A stretch of DNA of 64,000 nt from Marinobacter segnicrescens (GCF_900111555.1 NZ_FOHZ01000001.1:62001-126000), one strand, 5' to 3'; positions 12,144-25,153 are shown, counted from the first letter of the stretch. Numbers and translations: made by a program. Notes: generated by a model from the sequence alone, not told the origin.

Positions 12144-13418
12144 ATGACCGACAGGAAAGCAACGCTCTCGGTGGGTGACAAATCCATTGAGCTTCCGGTT
12201 TATTCAGGCACCGTCGGCCCTGACGTCATCGACGTTCGCGGCCTCGTCCAGGAAGGCGTTTTCACTTACGATCCGGGCTTTGTATCCACCGCGGCCTGCG
12301 AGTCTGCCATTACCTATATTGATGGCGCCCAGGGGACCCTGCTCCATCGTGGCTATCCCATCGATCAGCTGGCCGAGCATTCCGACTACCTGGAAGTTTG
12401 CTACCTGCTGCTCAATGGTGAACTGCCCACCCCGGAACAGAACAAGCAGTTCCATACCACCATCAAGAACCACACCATGCTGCACGACCAGATGCGCAAT
12501 TTCTTCCACGGTTTCCGCCGGGATGCGCATCCGATGGCTATCATGTGTGGTGTAGTGGGTGCCCTGTCCGCCTTCTACCATGACCAGATGGATGTTGCCG
12601 ACCCCCGTCAGCGTGAGATCACTGCCCATCGCCTGATTGCCAAGATGCCGACCATTGCCGCCTGGTGCTACAAGTACTCCATCGGTCAGCCGTTCATGTA
12701 CCCCCGCAACGACCTGAACTACGCAGAAAACTTCCTGCAGATGATGTTCGGGGTGCCCTGCGAGGAGTACAAGCCGAACCCGGTTCTGGCGAAGGCTATG
12801 GACAAGATCTTTATCCTGCATGCTGACCACGAGCAGAATGCGTCCACTTCGACTGTACGCCTGGCCGGCTCCACCGGCGCCAACCCTTACGCCTGTATCG
12901 CTTCAGGCATCGCTGCCCTTTGGGGACCGGCCCACGGTGGTGCCAACGAGGCGGTACTGGATATGCTCGCTGAAATCGGTGACGAGAAGAACATCGAGCA
13001 GTTTATCGCCAAGGCGAAGGACAAGGACGATCCCTTCCGTCTCATGGGCTTTGGCCACCGGGTTTACAAGAACTTCGACCCCCGCGCCAAGGTCATGCGT
13101 GAGACCGCCCACGAGGTACTGCAGGAACTGGGTCTGGAAGACGACCCCCTGCTCAAGATCGCCCAGCGCCTGGAGAAGATTGCCCTGGAAGACGAGTACT
13201 TCGTGGAGCGCAAGCTGTACCCGAACGTGGACTTCTACTCCGGCATTATCCTGAAGGCCATTGGCATTCCGACGTCCATGTTTACGGTGATCTTTGCCCT
13301 GGCTCGCACCATTGGCTGGTACAGCCACTGGAACGAAATGGTGTCTGGCAACTACCGCATCGGTCGTCCCCGTCAGCTTTATACCGGGTCCGACAAGCGG
13401 GATTATCCGAAGAAGTAA
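12144..13418 (+). CDS. gltA: Citrate synthase (type II, hexameric family)
   Basis: GltA condenses acetyl-CoA and oxaloacetate to citrate, the entry step of the TCA cycle. It is 424 aa (E. coli 427). The signatures include [29 protein letters not shown] and [15 protein letters not shown], which carry the active-site histidines, and [15 protein letters not shown], which carries the catalytic aspartate. The long N-terminal domain is typical of the NADH-sensitive gammaproteobacterial type. It is transcribed divergently from sdhCDAB, has its own promoter, and ends at a strong terminator. Confidence 0.98.
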   Translation: MTDRKATLSVGDKSIELPVYSGTVGPDVIDVRGLVQEGVFTYDPGFVSTAACESAITYIDGAQGTLLHRGYPIDQLAEHSDYLEVCYLLLNGELPTPEQNKQFHTTIKNHTMLHDQMRNFFHGFRRDAHPMAIMCGVVGALSAFYHDQMDVADPRQREITAHRLIAKMPTIAAWCYKYSIGQPFMYPRNDLNYAENFLQMMFGVPCEEYKPNPVLAKAMDKIFILHADHEQNASTSTVRLAGSTGANPYACIASGIAALWGPAHGGANEAVLDMLAEIGDEKNIEQFIAKAKDKDDPFRLMGFGHRVYKNFDPRAKVMRETAHEVLQELGLEDDPLLKIAQRLEKIALEDEYFVERKLYPNVDFYSGIILKAIGIPTSMFTVIFALARTIGWYSHWNEMVSGNYRIGRPRQLYTGSDKRDYPKK

Positions 13419-13449
13419 ATCCTGCCTTTGTTGGCTGGAACTACCTGAA

Positions 13450-13479
13450 GGCCGCCGGGGTTTCCTGGCGGCCTTTTTG
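13450..13479 (+). terminator. Terminator of gltA
   Basis: An 8-bp perfect stem, AGGCCGCC (13450-13457) and GGCGGCCT (13468-13475), is followed by TTTT. It lies 32 bases past the gltA stop. Confidence 0.88.
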
Positions 13480-13589
13480 ATTGCAGGGGACGCAAATTCT
13501 GCCGGGTGTTTCGGTTGTATGGCTCGCTTGCCAGCTTATGGTGTTCGTTCTGTCTCAGGCTGCTTGCTTGGGTGAAAGGCGGCCGGCCA

Positions 13590-13683
13590 GTGGGGTGCTC
13601 TTTCGCCGCCGCAATTCACGGTCCATCCCTGGACCGGCCTTGCTCCGGGGCATCCCTGCCCTTGCTCTGAAGGAGCACCCCAC
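13590..13683 (+). repeat. Dispersed structured repeat, copy 1 (three-way-junction fold)
   Basis: This is a 94-base non-coding element. Outer arms 13590-13604 and 13669-13683 pair at 14 of 15 positions. Inside lie two hairpins with TCCC loops: CGGTCCA/TGGACCG (13619-13636) and GGGCA/TGCCC (13648-13661). They are joined by GCCTTGCTCC and preceded by GCAATTCA. The same core recurs at 62785-62848 and, inverted, at 63004-63067. It sits between the gltA terminator and the gene at 13842. The rest of 13480-13841 shows no gene. Confidence 0.85.
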
Positions 13684-13841
13684 TACCCACCCACCCCAGA
13701 CCTCCCGGATACCGCGAGCCTCAACGGAGCAACGTTACCAATACCCTCCGCCAGCGAGCTTCGCAGCTTTAACATCCCGCACAGTTCTGCAATCATCGCT
13801 GCTTTGAACCAAGCGATTATCCGCAAGCAGGAGAGTGGCAG

Positions 13842-14711
13842 ATGAAGAACATTGCCTTTATTGGTCTGGGAGTAATGGGCTATCCAATGGCCGGACACCT
13901 GGCAAATGCCGGGCTAACGGTCAATGTCTGGAATCGCAGTGCCGAGAAGTCCAGTCAGTGGGCCAATGAATACGACGGTGAGGCCTGTATCACTATTGCC
14001 GACGCCGTCCATGGCGCCGATGTGGTCCTGACCTGTGTAGGGGCCGACCCAGACCTGCGGGAGGTTTACCTAGGCGAGCATGGCATTATCGCCAATGCAC
14101 CAAAGGGTGCCGTGCTGGTGGATCACACCACAGCATCAGCCGGTATCGCCGAAGAACTCAGTGAGGCCGCCGGTGCAGTCGGGCAGCACTTCATCGACGC
14201 ACCGGTATCCGGAGGCCAGCAGGGGGCCGAGAACGGGCAACTCACCATTATGTGCGGTGGTGAGGAAGACGCCTTTACCCGTGTCAGCAAGACGCTGAGC
14301 CTGTATGCGAAGGCGCTGAACCTGATGGGTCCGGCCGGCAGCGGCCAGAAGACCAAGATGGTGAACCAGATTGCCATTGCCGGGCTGGTACAGGGTCTGT
14401 CCGAGGCCATTCACTTTGCCGAGCAGGCGGACCTGGACGTATCGAAGGTCATCGACGTGATCTCAAAGGGGGCCGCCCAGTCCTGGCAGATGGAAAACCG
14501 CTCCGCCACCATGATCGCTGGTGAATTTGATCATGGCTTTGCGGTGGACTGGATGCGCAAGGACCTGGCCATCTGCCTGGAGGAGGCACGCCGCAATGGC
14601 GCCAAGCTGCCGGTAGCGGCGCTGGTGGACCAGTTCTATGCCGATGTTCAGGACATGGGAGGAAGGCGCTGGGATACGTCGTCGCTTGTGCAAAGGCTTC
14701 GGAGGAACTGA
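13842..14711 (+). CDS. NAD(P)-dependent beta-hydroxyacid dehydrogenase, 3-hydroxyisobutyrate dehydrogenase family
   Basis: This is an oxidoreductase of the family that holds 3-hydroxyisobutyrate dehydrogenase, tartronate semialdehyde reductase and GlyR-type enzymes. It is 289 aa. The Rossmann motif FIGLGVMGYPMAGHLANAG is at residues 5-23. The substrate-binding signature DAPVSGGQQGAENGQLTIM is near residues 118-137. The catalytic lysine is in GSGQKTKMVNQ near residue 170. The ATG follows CAGGAGAG. It stands alone between gltA and a repeat array, with no pathway partner beside it, so the substrate cannot be assigned. Confidence 0.88.
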   Translation: MKNIAFIGLGVMGYPMAGHLANAGLTVNVWNRSAEKSSQWANEYDGEACITIADAVHGADVVLTCVGADPDLREVYLGEHGIIANAPKGAVLVDHTTASAGIAEELSEAAGAVGQHFIDAPVSGGQQGAENGQLTIMCGGEEDAFTRVSKTLSLYAKALNLMGPAGSGQKTKMVNQIAIAGLVQGLSEAIHFAEQADLDVSKVIDVISKGAAQSWQMENRSATMIAGEFDHGFAVDWMRKDLAICLEEARRNGAKLPVAALVDQFYADVQDMGGRRWDTSSLVQRLRRN

Positions 14712-14730
14712 TCGTTTACAATGGAACCCC

Positions 14731-14751
14731 GCCCTTCGACAGGCTCAGGGC
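14731..14751. repeat. Single inverted copy of the CTGAGCCTGTCGAAGG repeat
   Basis: One copy of the core found in the array at 14828-15057 lies here in the opposite orientation (reading CCTTCGACAGGCTCAGG), 20 bases after the stop of the preceding gene. Its ends GCCCT/AGGGC can pair, so it may act as a weak 3' hairpin for that gene. Confidence 0.6.
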
Positions 14752-14827
14752 GAACGAAAATTTTTAATCCCTGGAAGCACGCGCAGGTACGTTTTTGTGG
14801 CAGCTTCGGACACCTTGGCAAGCCGAG

Positions 14828-15057
14828 CATCCTGAGCCTGCCGAGGGGCCTGTCACCCTGAGCCTGTCGAAGGGCCTATCACCCTGAGCCTGTCGAAAGG
14901 CGTCACACGCTGAGCGTGTCGAAGGACCGACCATCCCGAGGGGCCGATCGCCCTGAGCCTGTCGAAGGGCCGACCATCCCGAGGGGCCGATCGCCCTGAG
15001 CCTGTCGAAGGGCCGACCATCCCGAGGGGCCGATCGCCCTGAGCCTGTCGAAGGGCC
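14828..15057. repeat. Tandem array with 43-bp units between convergent genes
   Basis: Three adjacent, essentially identical 43-bp units occupy 14929-14971, 14972-15014 and 15015-15057. Each contains CCCTGAGCCTGTCGAAGGG. Four degenerate or shorter copies of the same core precede them (from about 14828, 14853, 14879 and 14905). One of these has mutated into a perfect 6-bp hairpin, ACACGC/GCGTGT (14905-14919). The array fills the 370-base gap between the ends of the dehydrogenase gene (plus) and topA (minus). No ORF, spacer diversity or cas gene accompanies it. Confidence 0.9.
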
Positions 15058-15081
15058 GTGGATTCCGTGGCCAAAAAGCTC

Positions 15082-17715
15082 CTACTTCTTCTTGTCCCGC
15101 GGCACCCAGCGCCCGTTTTCATACCACGCTGACCAGCCGGTCGCCTTGCCGTCCTTCTCGGACATGACGTACTGCTCCTTGCTCTTGCGGCTGTACCGGA
15201 TGACTGTGGGATTGCCCTCCGGGTCTTTCTCCGGTGCGTCCATCAGGTAATCGTACTTCGGGTCGATTTCCTTACGATGGGGTTTGATCTCCATCACCAG
15301 GGGCGGACGTGTCTCCCGGTTCTTGGGGAACTTGCTGGCCGCCAGGAAAAGGCCGGAGGCACCGTCCCGCAGTACATAGGTGTCGTCCACTTTCTGACAC
15401 TGGAGTTCCGGCATGGGCACCGGGTCCATCTTGGGCGGTGCCGGTTCGCCGTTTTTCAACAGCTTGCGGGTATTCTTGCAATCGGGGTTGGTGCAGCCGA
15501 AGTACTTGCCGAAACGGCCGGTCTTGAGCTGCATTTCAGAACCACACTTGTCGCACTCCAGGGTGGGCCCGTCATAGCCCTTGATACGGAAGGTGCCCTC
15601 TTCCACCTCGTACCCAGAGCAATCCGGATTGTTACCACAGATGTGCAGTTTGCGTTTCTCGTCGACCAGGTAGCTGTCCATGGCAGTGCCGCACTTGGGG
15701 CAGCGACGTTTCTTGCGCAACAGGCGGCTCTCGCCCTCACCTTCCACATCATCATCCGCGCTGACCACTTCATCACCTGAGACCAGGTTGATGGTGGTCT
15801 TGCAGCGCTCCTTGGGGGGCAGCGAGTAGCCAGAACAACCCAGGAAGACCCCGGTGCTGGCCACCCGGATCTGCATATTGCGGCCACAGCTGGGACAAGG
15901 AATATCGGTTTCCGTGGGCGTATTACTGCGCATGCCGCCTTCCGGCTTCTCCGCCTCTTCCAATTGCTTGCGGAAGCGGGCGTAGAAGTCGTTAAGGACT
16001 TTCTTCCAGTCCTCCTCGCCTTCGGCGATATCGTCCAGTTCGTCTTCCATGCGCGCCGTGAAGTCGAAATCCATCAGGTTCGGGAAGGACTCGGACAGCC
16101 GTTCGGTGACAATGTCACCCATTTTCTCGGCATAGAAGCGACGGTTCTGGAGCCGGACATAACCCCGGTCCTGGATGGTGGAAATGATGGACGCGTAGGT
16201 TGATGGCCGGCCAATCCCCTGCTTCTCCAGTTCCTTGACCAGGCTGGCTTCCGTGTAGCGCGGTGCAGGCTTGGTGAAATGCTGGGTTGGGTCCAGTTTT
16301 GCCAGGTCCAGCACCTCATCCACCTTGATATCCGGCAGGGCGACATCTTCATCTTTCTTTGCAGACTGTGGTGCCGCCTTAAGGAAACCCTCAAACTTGA
16401 TAATCCGGCCACGGGTACGAAGCTCGTAGTCACCGTTGGCAACAACGATAGAGGTGCTCAGGAACTCGGCATCTGCCATCTGGCAGGCCAGGAACTGCCG
16501 CCAGATCAGTTCATACAGTTTCTCAGCATCCTTTTCCAGGCCACTGATATTACTAGGCTTTCTTGTAACTTCCGTTGGTCGAATCGCCTCATGTGCTTCC
16601 TGAGCACCCTCCTTACTACCATAGACTCGCGGCGCGTCAGGCAGGTACCTGTCACCGAACTGTTTGGCAATATAGTCACGGGCGCTGCTGACCGCGTCCT
16701 GGCTCAGGTTGGTGGAGTCGGTCCGCATGTAGGTGATATAGCCGGCCTCGTACAGTCGTTGCGCCAGCATCATGGTCTTCTTGACACTGAAGCCCATCCG
16801 GTTACTCGCCGCTTGCTGCAGGGTCGAGGTTATAAAGGGAGCAGAGGGCCGCGAGCGGGTCGGCTTGTCTTCACGCTTGGCTACCCGAAACTTGCCCTGC
16901 TCCAGACGGGCAACATGTTCGCTGCTCTGTTTCTCGTTCTCCGGGCGGTAGGCCTTGTCCTGGTATCGGGTGACCTCAAAACGGACCGGTGCGTCGTTTT
17001 TCTTCAGGTCCGCATGCAACTGCCAGTACTCTTCCGGTACAAAGCTGCGTATCTCTTTTTCCCGCTCCACGATCAGGCGGACGGCAACGGACTGTACACG
17101 TCCGGCAGACAGCCCCCGGGCAATCTTGGACCACAACAACGGCGAGACCATGTAACCCACGACCCGGTCAAGGAATCGGCGGGCCTGCTGCGCGTTTACC
17201 CGGTTGGTGTCGAGGCTGCCGGGATCCTCAAAGGCCGCCTGGATGGCGCGCTTGGTGATCTCGTTGAACACCACGCGACGGTACTTGTCTGGCTCGCCAC
17301 CAATGGTTTCCCGCAAGTGCCAGGCGATGGCCTCCCCTTCCCGGTCCAAATCCGTTGCGAGGTACACGTGGTCGGCATTCTTCGCCAGCCGCTTGAGTTC
17401 GCTGACCACCTTTTCCTTGCCCGGCAGAATCTCGTAGCGGGCCTGCCAGTCATGGTCGGGGTCAACGCCCATGCGGGCGATCAACTGTTCACGGGCCTTA
17501 CGTTTCTTGTACGTGGCCTTTTCGTCCGGATTCATCTTCCGGGTCTGGGCGGCCTGGCGGGCACGCTCCTTGGGGTCTGAGGTGGAGCCACTGCCGCTGA
17601 CGGGCAGGTCGCGAATATGACCAACACTGGACTTTACAATGAAATCGTTGCCCAGATACTTGTTGATGGTCTTCGCTTTGGCTGGCGACTCGACGATAAC
17701 GAGACTTTTACCCAT
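15082..17715 (-). CDS. topA: DNA topoisomerase I (type IA)
   Basis: TopA relaxes negatively supercoiled DNA. It is 877 aa (E. coli 865). The Toprim domain begins [19 protein letters not shown] at residue 4. The catalytic tyrosine is in [12 protein letters not shown]. Three four-cysteine zinc-binding modules follow in the C-terminal third (CPSCGRNM ..., CPKCGTAM ..., CDKCGSEM ...), and the last 90 residues are a basic tail ending in RDKKK. It converges on the repeat array at its 3' end. On the minus strand, TTGTCT with a 17-base spacer and TAAAAC just upstream is a possible but weak promoter. Confidence 0.97.
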   Translation of the reverse strand: MGKSLVIVESPAKAKTINKYLGNDFIVKSSVGHIRDLPVSGSGSTSDPKERARQAAQTRKMNPDEKATYKKRKAREQLIARMGVDPDHDWQARYEILPGKEKVVSELKRLAKNADHVYLATDLDREGEAIAWHLRETIGGEPDKYRRVVFNEITKRAIQAAFEDPGSLDTNRVNAQQARRFLDRVVGYMVSPLLWSKIARGLSAGRVQSVAVRLIVEREKEIRSFVPEEYWQLHADLKKNDAPVRFEVTRYQDKAYRPENEKQSSEHVARLEQGKFRVAKREDKPTRSRPSAPFITSTLQQAASNRMGFSVKKTMMLAQRLYEAGYITYMRTDSTNLSQDAVSSARDYIAKQFGDRYLPDAPRVYGSKEGAQEAHEAIRPTEVTRKPSNISGLEKDAEKLYELIWRQFLACQMADAEFLSTSIVVANGDYELRTRGRIIKFEGFLKAAPQSAKKDEDVALPDIKVDEVLDLAKLDPTQHFTKPAPRYTEASLVKELEKQGIGRPSTYASIISTIQDRGYVRLQNRRFYAEKMGDIVTERLSESFPNLMDFDFTARMEDELDDIAEGEEDWKKVLNDFYARFRKQLEEAEKPEGGMRSNTPTETDIPCPSCGRNMQIRVASTGVFLGCSGYSLPPKERCKTTINLVSGDEVVSADDDVEGEGESRLLRKKRRCPKCGTAMDSYLVDEKRKLHICGNNPDCSGYEVEEGTFRIKGYDGPTLECDKCGSEMQLKTGRFGKYFGCTNPDCKNTRKLLKNGEPAPPKMDPVPMPELQCQKVDDTYVLRDGASGLFLAASKFPKNRETRPPLVMEIKPHRKEIDPKYDYLMDAPEKDPEGNPTVIRYSRKSKEQYVMSEKDGKATGWSAWYENGRWVPRDKKK

Positions 17716-17922
17716 ATCAGAGACATTACCCCTGGAAACAGTTCAATAAATAGCCAGACTTCAAACCGCAAGAAAAATCAGCCAACTGGAGTGCCTGCGG
17801 TGGCTGGCCGGAGCGCATAGGTGCACTGTTTTACAGTGTCAGCAAAGTCAAGACAACCCATACTTTGATTTTTGGTAAAGCTATAACACATATCGAAAGT
17901 GGGCCCTGACGGCACCATGATC

Positions 17923-17953
17923 AAAAAAGCCCGGCACTGGGCCGGGCTTTTTC
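17923..17953 (-). terminator. Terminator of fadBA
   Basis: A GC-rich stem, GCCCGGC/GCCGGGC, is flanked by A-runs and T-runs on both sides (AAAAAAGCCCGG ... CCGGGCTTTTT). It lies 20 bases past the fadA stop and can work in both directions. Confidence 0.85.
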
Positions 17954-17974
17954 GGGCTTGCTGTCAATCCAGGT

Positions 17975-21324
<3,350 letters not shown>

Positions 21325-21704
21325 CAACTGATCTCCAGTCTGTGTTAATTGCTGTGCCCAGCCCGCGATCCACGGAACCGGCCGGACAGCGGATTGTCGG
21401 TCACTGCCTTGACACCCCTGTACCAAGCGGGCATCAGCCTTCGGACCAAAAATTCATACAGTCGTTTGAATCCGGAGGGCACACCTTGTGAAAAAACAGC
21501 GATTTTGTCAATCAATTTGTGACACGAGCCCAACGCGGCCGGGAGGGCTGACTTCACCGGGAAACTGCAAAATTCCGTAAAATCGCGGAACGACGTCGCA
21601 ATCTATAACGTCGCGCTTGATTGGCCGTAAGGCTTAATTTAGCTTTGTGACCCGGATCCCGTCCATTCCAACAAGAAAGCGCATCTCCATGGAGTACCGC
21701 CCCG

Positions 21705-22517
21705 ATGAATAACTCTCGCCTCCGCTTACCCTCTGTTCTGGCAGCACTGGTCTTGCTGCTGGTCAGCTCGTTCTCGGTTCGTGCCGATGAAGGTGCTGCC
21801 TTTCTCCGTGACCTCCACGAGTTCCGGGTGAACAATTTCATGGCGCTCAGCAACTACTATCGATATAGCGCAACCAATGACGCCGCCGCCGAGGCCGCCA
21901 TCAAGGAATTGATGGGCGAGGCCACCCGCAACCTGCAGGCGGTATCCGAAAGCGGCGCCAACGTTCTGACGGCTGACCAGGTTGCCTCCCTGCGCAGCGA
22001 GTTCGGCACCTTCAGCGAACTGATGGCGCAGAACGTCAGCGACGTTACCGAGATTGGCTACCCCGACCTGCGACTGGTGGGGGAAATGGCCAACCAGGCA
22101 GTCACCTTGAGCAACGTTGCCCAGGAGCTCTATGCCCAGGCCCGGGACAGCTCCCAGACCCCGGTCAAGCCGGAAGTTGAAACTGCCCGCTCGGCGTCAG
22201 TGCTGATGGCACAGATGCTTTCCCGTTATGCCGCCCGTTCCTACAGCCCGGTCACCCAGACGTTCCAGGGTGCCTCCGGCCTTGCGCCCCTGGATGAGCA
22301 GGCCCGTGAACTGGACAAACTGATCGGCGAATTCGTAACGTCTACAGGTCAGGGAAACCTGAGGGGCACGGCAGTAGAAATCAAGACCAAGTGGGGGTTC
22401 ATTCGCGATTCCTACATTAACTACAACAAGCAGAACGTGGTTTTCGTGATAGAGCGCTATTCCCGCTCGATCCTGGAAGAACTGAACGCCGCTGTATCAT
22501 CTCTGCAGAACGCCTGA
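21705..22517 (+). CDS. Secreted alpha-helical protein of unknown function
   Basis: I do not recognise this family. The protein is 270 aa with a clear Sec signal peptide: basic NNSRLR, a hydrophobic core LAALVLLLVSSF, then a likely cut after SVRA at residue 27. The mature part is acidic, has no cysteine and is predicted to be almost all helical. Two repeated-looking stretches around residues 60-110 and 130-190 are rich in Ala, Gln and Leu. GGAG lies 9 bases before the ATG, and a strong terminator follows. It is monocistronic, between fadB (divergent) and usp. The 380-base gap before it holds no gene or promoter I can defend. Confidence 0.75.
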   Translation: MNNSRLRLPSVLAALVLLLVSSFSVRADEGAAFLRDLHEFRVNNFMALSNYYRYSATNDAAAEAAIKELMGEATRNLQAVSESGANVLTADQVASLRSEFGTFSELMAQNVSDVTEIGYPDLRLVGEMANQAVTLSNVAQELYAQARDSSQTPVKPEVETARSASVLMAQMLSRYAARSYSPVTQTFQGASGLAPLDEQARELDKLIGEFVTSTGQGNLRGTAVEIKTKWGFIRDSYINYNKQNVVFVIERYSRSILEELNAAVSSLQNA

Positions 22518-22548
22518 TTACCGACCAGACCCGCCTCCGTTCCTCGAA

Positions 22549-22577
22549 ACGGGCCATCTTCGGATGGCCCGTTTTTC
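22549..22577 (+). terminator. Terminator after the secreted protein gene
   Basis: A 9-bp perfect stem, ACGGGCCAT/ATGGCCCGT, encloses a CTTCGG loop and is followed by TTTTT. It lies 31 bases past the stop. Confidence 0.92.
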
Positions 22578-22582
22578 GTTAT

Positions 22583-22613
22583 TTGACCCCAGTCAGTTTA
22601 CAGTGGTGTAAAC
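22583..22613 (+). promoter_or_regulatory. Candidate usp promoter with an operator-like palindrome
   Basis: TTGACC (22583-22588) could serve as -35, with TGTAAA (22607-22612) as -10 at 18-base spacing. The -10 region is covered by a perfect palindrome, GTTTACAGTGGTGTAAAC (22596-22613), with 7-bp arms and a 4-base centre. That placement is typical of a repressor operator. I cannot name the regulator. Confidence 0.5.
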
Positions 22614-22699
22614 TTGCCTAAAGTGTTGGGTAATCAATCCGGAGTGGGCACGCTTCAACCAGGCAAGTCCCGCTCTTCCCTGAACAAGGAGTAGTGTCT

Positions 22700-23131
22700 A
22701 TGTCTGTATACAGCAAGATCATGGTAGCGATCGACCTCACTGAGGAGGCGCCGCAGGTACTCAAGAAGGCCGTAGCCCTGAGCGAGCAACATAATGCTCA
22801 GCTGTTGCTGGCCCACGTGGTTGAGCCGGTGGGCTATGCCTATGGCGGCGATATTCCCATGGACCTGAGCGAACTCCAGGATCAACTCGACAAGGCGGCG
22901 CGGGAACAGCTCGCTACGTATGGCAAGGAGTATGGCATTCCTGCTGAAAACCAGATTGTGACCGTGGGCCGGCCGGAATCCGAGATTCACCACCTGTCAG
23001 AAGACAAGGGCGTGGACCTGGTGGTGGTGGGTAGCCATGGCCGCAGTGGTATCCAGCTTTTGCTGGGCTCAACGGCCAATGGCGTGCTGCACGGTGCCAA
23101 GTGTGATGTGCTGGCGGTCAGGATTCACTGA
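22700..23131 (+). CDS. Universal stress protein A family
   Basis: A single-domain Usp protein of 143 aa, cytoplasmic, associated with stress survival in the family. It begins MSVYSKIMVAIDLTEEA. The C-terminal nucleotide-binding motif is complete: VVVGSHGRSGIQLLLGSTANGV is present as the Gly-rich loop and the following Ser/Thr. The start is the ATG 7 bases after AAGGAGT, not the GTG two codons earlier. An inverted-repeat operator candidate lies 87 bases upstream. Confidence 0.9.
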   Translation: MSVYSKIMVAIDLTEEAPQVLKKAVALSEQHNAQLLLAHVVEPVGYAYGGDIPMDLSELQDQLDKAAREQLATYGKEYGIPAENQIVTVGRPESEIHHLSEDKGVDLVVVGSHGRSGIQLLLGSTANGVLHGAKCDVLAVRIH

Positions 23132-23136
23132 TTCAT

Positions 23137-23173
23137 TGCAGGCGCCCGTGGCCCGCTTTGGCGGGCGCCTGCA
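23137..23173. terminator. Strong hairpin between convergent usp and uup
   Basis: A 12-bp perfect inverted repeat, TGCAGGCGCCCG and CGGGCGCCTGCA, encloses a 13-base loop. It starts 6 bases past the usp stop. There is no T-run on either side, so it may act with Rho or as a 3'-end stabiliser rather than as a classic terminator. Confidence 0.6.
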
Positions 23174-23206
23174 ACCGCTGGTTTCCAGTAATGCCCCGGG
23201 TGGCAA

Positions 23207-25153
23207 TCAGCCGCCGTTCTGCATCTCTTCCAACTCCATCCAGCGCTCCATGGCTTGTTCCAGGCTCGCCTCGGTATCAGCCAGTTCTTTGAGCACTGCG
23301 TTCACCGCCTCGGTCCCCTGCTGATAGAAATCCGGCGCCGACACCTGCCCGTTAAGGGATTCGAGCTGTGACTCCAGGGCCTCGATCTGGCCCGGCAACT
23401 GTTCAAGTTCCCGTTTGTGTTTGTAGCTGAGCTTGGCTGGCTTCTTCTCTGTGGCAACCACAGATGCCGTAGCTTTTCCCGACTCCGGAGCACTGGCGGC
23501 TCGAGGACTCGCTCCCTTACCGGATCCGGATTCCCCTGGCTTGGATGACTCAAGTTCGGTCGGAAAGCGGCCACCCTGGCGTCGCCAGTCGGAATAGCCA
23601 CCCACGTATTCCCGGACCTGCCCGGAGCCGTCGAGGAACAGTGTATCGGTGGCAATATTGTCGAGGAATTCCCGGTCGTGGCTGATCACGATAACAGTGC
23701 CGGCAAAGTCCACCAGCCGCGCTTCCAGCAGTTCCAGGGTTTCTACATCCAGGTCGTTGGTAGGCTCATCCAGCACCAGGATGTTGGCGGGCTTGCTGAA
23801 CAGCTTGGCCAGCAGCAGACGGGCGCGCTCGCCACCCGAGAAAACCCGCACCGGCGACCGTGCCCGTTCCGGGGAAAACAGGAACTCCTGCAGGTAGCCC
23901 AGCACATGCTTCTGCTGACCGTTGATCTCGATAAACTCACGGCCTTCCGACAGGTTATCGAGCGCGTTGCGCTCCAGGTCCAGTTCACCGCGAAGCTGGT
24001 CGAAATAGGCCACCTGGCGATTGGTACCCAGGCGGACACGGCCCTCGGTCGGCTCCAGGTCACCCAGCAACAAGCGAACCAGGGTGGTCTTGCCAGTGCC
24101 GTTCTCCCCCACCAGGCCAATCTTGTCCCCCCGAAGGATGGTCAGGGTGAGGTCCCGGATCACCTCCTTGCCATCCGGGTAGCGGAAACCGGCGTGGGCT
24201 GCGTCTACGACCAGCTTGCCGGAACGTGAGGCATCTTCCACGGAAAAGCTTGCTGTTCCGACCCGCTCCCGGCGCTGACGTCGTTCTTCCCGCATGGCCC
24301 TGAGCGCCCTCACCCGGCCCATGTTCCGGGTACGGCGGGCCTTGATGCCCTGGCGAATCCAGGCTTCTTCCTGCTTCAGGCGCTTGTCGAAGAGCGCATT
24401 TTGTCGTTCCTCTTCCTCCAGGGCCTTCTCTTTAAGCTCCAGGTACTTGTCATAACTGGCCGCAAAGCTGACCAGGTGCCCCCGATCCAGCTCCACAACC
24501 CGGGTAGCCATACGACGGATAAACGCACGGTCGTGGGATACGAACACAATGGCGCCGCGGAACTGGGCCAGCGCGTCCTCGAGCCAGGCAATGGCCGGTA
24601 CATCCAGGTGGTTGGTGGGCTCGTCCAGTAGCAGGATGTCAGGCTCTGCCACCAGGGCCTTTGCCAGCAGTACCCGGCGCTGCCAGCCCCCCGACAATGT
24701 GTTCAGGGTCTGGTCAGGATCGATGCGGTACTGTTGCAGAATCGCCGTTACTTTCTGGTCCAGGCGCCAGCCATCCAGCGCTTCCAGTCGCTCCTGCACC
24801 TTCATCATCTCATCGAGGGAGGCTTCATCCGCCTGATGGGACAGGTGGTGGAACCTCGCCAGGAGTTCACCGGTTTCCGGAAAGGCACCGGAAACCACGT
24901 CGTAGGCCGTACGGGTATCGTCTGTGGGCAGCATCTGGGGCAGCACCGCCAGCTTCGCACCGCTGTCGAGACGCACCACCCCGCCATCGGGAGTCACGTC
25001 ACCGGCTATGATCTTCAGCAATGTGGACTTGCCCTCACCGTTGCGGCCCAACAGGCAGACCCGCTCACCGGGCTCGATTACCAGCGAGGCGTGGTCCAGT
25101 AAAGGCTGCATCCCGAAGGCCAGGGAAATGTTCTCAAGGGTCAGCAATGGCAT
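23207..25153 (-). CDS. uup: ABC-F family ATPase Uup
   Basis: A soluble ABC-F ATPase with two nucleotide-binding domains and no membrane segments, acting on ribosomes or DNA branch structures in the family. It is 648 aa. The first Walker A is GRNGEGKST (residues 36-44) with signature LSGGWQRR. The second Walker A is GENGTGKTT (about 346-354) with signature FSGGERARLLLAK. Between them is the linker rich in Arg/Glu (residues 230-310). A C-terminal coiled coil (570-648), the Uup-type DNA-binding tail, separates it from EttA. A Ser/Gly/Pro-rich linker precedes the tail. Confidence 0.92.
   Translation of the reverse strand: MPLLTLENISLAFGMQPLLDHASLVIEPGERVCLLGRNGEGKSTLLKIIAGDVTPDGGVVRLDSGAKLAVLPQMLPTDDTRTAYDVVSGAFPETGELLARFHHLSHQADEASLDEMMKVQERLEALDGWRLDQKVTAILQQYRIDPDQTLNTLSGGWQRRVLLAKALVAEPDILLLDEPTNHLDVPAIAWLEDALAQFRGAIVFVSHDRAFIRRMATRVVELDRGHLVSFAASYDKYLELKEKALEEEERQNALFDKRLKQEEAWIRQGIKARRTRNMGRVRALRAMREERRQRRERVGTASFSVEDASRSGKLVVDAAHAGFRYPDGKEVIRDLTLTILRGDKIGLVGENGTGKTTLVRLLLGDLEPTEGRVRLGTNRQVAYFDQLRGELDLERNALDNLSEGREFIEINGQQKHVLGYLQEFLFSPERARSPVRVFSGGERARLLLAKLFSKPANILVLDEPTNDLDVETLELLEARLVDFAGTVIVISHDREFLDNIATDTLFLDGSGQVREYVGGYSDWRRQGGRFPTELESSKPGESGSGKGASPRAASAPESGKATASVVATEKKPAKLSYKHKRELEQLPGQIEALESQLESLNGQVSAPDFYQQGTEAVNAVLKELADTEASLEQAMERWMELEEMQNGG

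Noticed and set aside
14828-15057. Possible CRISPR array
   Set aside because: The units are contiguous without distinct spacers, the repeat is 43 bp with internal hairpins, and no cas gene is nearby.
17820-17850. LexA-like box ACTGTAAAACAGT upstream of topA
   Set aside because: The centre is far too short for a LexA site (CTGT-N8-ACAG); it is only a small palindrome.
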